From Alkaliphilus sp. (GTDB lineage: Bacteria; Bacillota; Clostridia; Peptostreptococcales; Natronincolaceae): DNA of 6,828 nucleotides. The stretch covers positions 1 through 6,828 of the forward strand of contig JALNXC010000066.1 in assembly GCA_023230535.1 (NCBI GenBank). Direction: 5' to 3'. Shown here in pieces: positions 6,443 to 6,828 of this stretch. The notes under the pieces are model-generated. The model was not told the origin of the DNA. It searched no databases and was given only the letters and a program-made list of their open reading frames with translations. A program made the position numbers and the translations under genes. Position 1 is the first letter of the stretch. Each line of letters begins with the position of its first letter.

Positions 6443-6728
6443 ATAAAATTTATTAGTAGATAGTACCAACCCCCATAGGGGAAAGATAGTTGAGTCCGCC
6501 CCCGGCTTATAAAAATAGTCAATATCTGCAGCCGGGATTTTCCTTGTAAATAATTATATGCTTTTTCTGGAAAATCGCTGTGAAAATATGATAATAATAT
6601 CTGGATATTTTAACATAAGTATTATAGACTATACTACAAAGAAAAGCATCAGTGAAGCGCCCTTTTTACAGCATTTAAAATATCCGGTAAGGGCACCCCT
6701 GAATATTGATATGCTAGGAGTGAAATCC
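6443..6728. other. Non-coding region between divergent genes, rich in inverted repeats
   Basis: I see no credible gene here; minus-strand frames are shadows. It holds a small CCCC-ATA-GGGG hairpin (6471-6481), a 7-base-pair GC stem CCCGGCT/AGCCGGG (6501-6507 with 6530-6536), an 11-base inverted repeat (6603-6613 with 6675-6685), and an interleaved near-perfect GCGCCCTT/AAGGGCAC pair (about 6657-6664 with 6689-6696). No strong plus-strand promoter stands out. It may be a structured 5' leader or operator region for the gene starting at 6729. Confidence 0.45.
6603..6685. repeat. 11-base perfect inverted repeat
   Basis: GGATATTTTAA at 6603-6613 is the exact reverse complement of TTAAAATATCC at 6675-6685, 61 bases apart. 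It could be two operator half-sites or the base of a leader RNA stem; AT-richness lowers its significance. Confidence 0.5.
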
Positions 6729-6828
6729 ATGTCAAAACCAAATGAAAAAAATTGCCTGATAACAGGATTAATTACGGCTTTCTTATCTTTTATTTTACTT
6801 TTTATAGGAATCAGATTCATATTAGGAA
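6729..6828 (+). CDS. N-terminus of a small membrane-anchored protein, cut by window edge
   Basis: An ATG at 6729-6731 is preceded by TAGGAGTGAAATCC, a good ribosome binding site 8 bases away. The frame stays open for 33 codons to the window end. The visible residues are a short polar start (MSKPNEKNC) followed by a strongly hydrophobic stretch (ITAFLSFILLFIGIRFIL) that would be a transmembrane helix or uncleaved signal anchor. The rest lies outside the window and no family is recognisable. It is transcribed divergently from the exported-protein gene, downstream of an inverted-repeat-rich leader. Its reality rests on the ribosome binding site, the start codon and the membrane-like composition only. 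Confidence 0.6.
   Translation, partial: MSKPNEKNCLITGLITAFLSFILLFIGIRFILG

Noticed and set aside
6629..6820. 63-residue minus-strand open frame
   Set aside because: It overlaps the plus-strand start with its good ribosome binding site and spans the inverted-repeat region; no family-like features.

Overview
The window looks like chromosomal DNA of a low-G+C Gram-positive anaerobe of the Clostridia type. The reasons are AT-rich coding sequence, strong AGGAG/GGGGG-type ribosome binding sites, frequent TTG/GTG starts, a perfect Bacillus-type 7-1-7 Fur box, a feoA-feoB-feoC iron operon, and a VanT-type membrane serine racemase of the kind found in vanC/vanE/vanG glycopeptide-resistance clusters. 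No species can be named from the sequence alone.

Layout. (1) Bases 1-1899, plus strand: the 3' end of a vanT-like gene. Its frame is open to the left edge, so the real start lies outside. (2) Bases 1900-2362, no intact gene: a decayed minus-strand remnant that I read as an IS200-like/REP-associated tyrosine transposase (two pieces in different frames, with the middle missing), a GTCCCC-TTTT tandem repeat next to it, and a minus-strand terminator. (3) Bases 2363-4943, minus strand: ferrous iron uptake operon feoA-feoB-feoC, with a consensus sigma-A promoter and a perfect Fur box at 5011-5056. (4) Bases 5071-5167: two terminator-like hairpins. (5) Bases 5175-6353, minus strand: an exported, acidic protein of unknown function with a C-terminal region resembling the copper-amine-oxidase-N (stalk) domain, with its own promoter. 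(6) Bases 6443-6728: a non-coding stretch with several inverted repeats. (7) Bases 6729-6828, plus strand: the start of a small membrane-anchored protein running off the right edge.

Function. FeoB is the GTP-dependent Fe(II) permease, FeoA its small SH3-like cytosolic partner, and the FeoC-like protein a winged-helix protein with four cysteines that could sense iron or oxygen through an Fe-S cluster. Fur with iron should repress the operon. The VanT-like protein would supply D-Ser for peptidoglycan precursors ending in D-Ala-D-Ser. It is unrelated to iron uptake, and the transposase remnant starting just past its stop codon suggests that the boundary of an acquired or rearranged segment lies there. 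I see no convincing evidence of a wholly new system. The most unusual points are the residue at the VanT substrate-gate position, the transposase/repeat scar, the unknown exported protein and the structured right-hand intergenic region.
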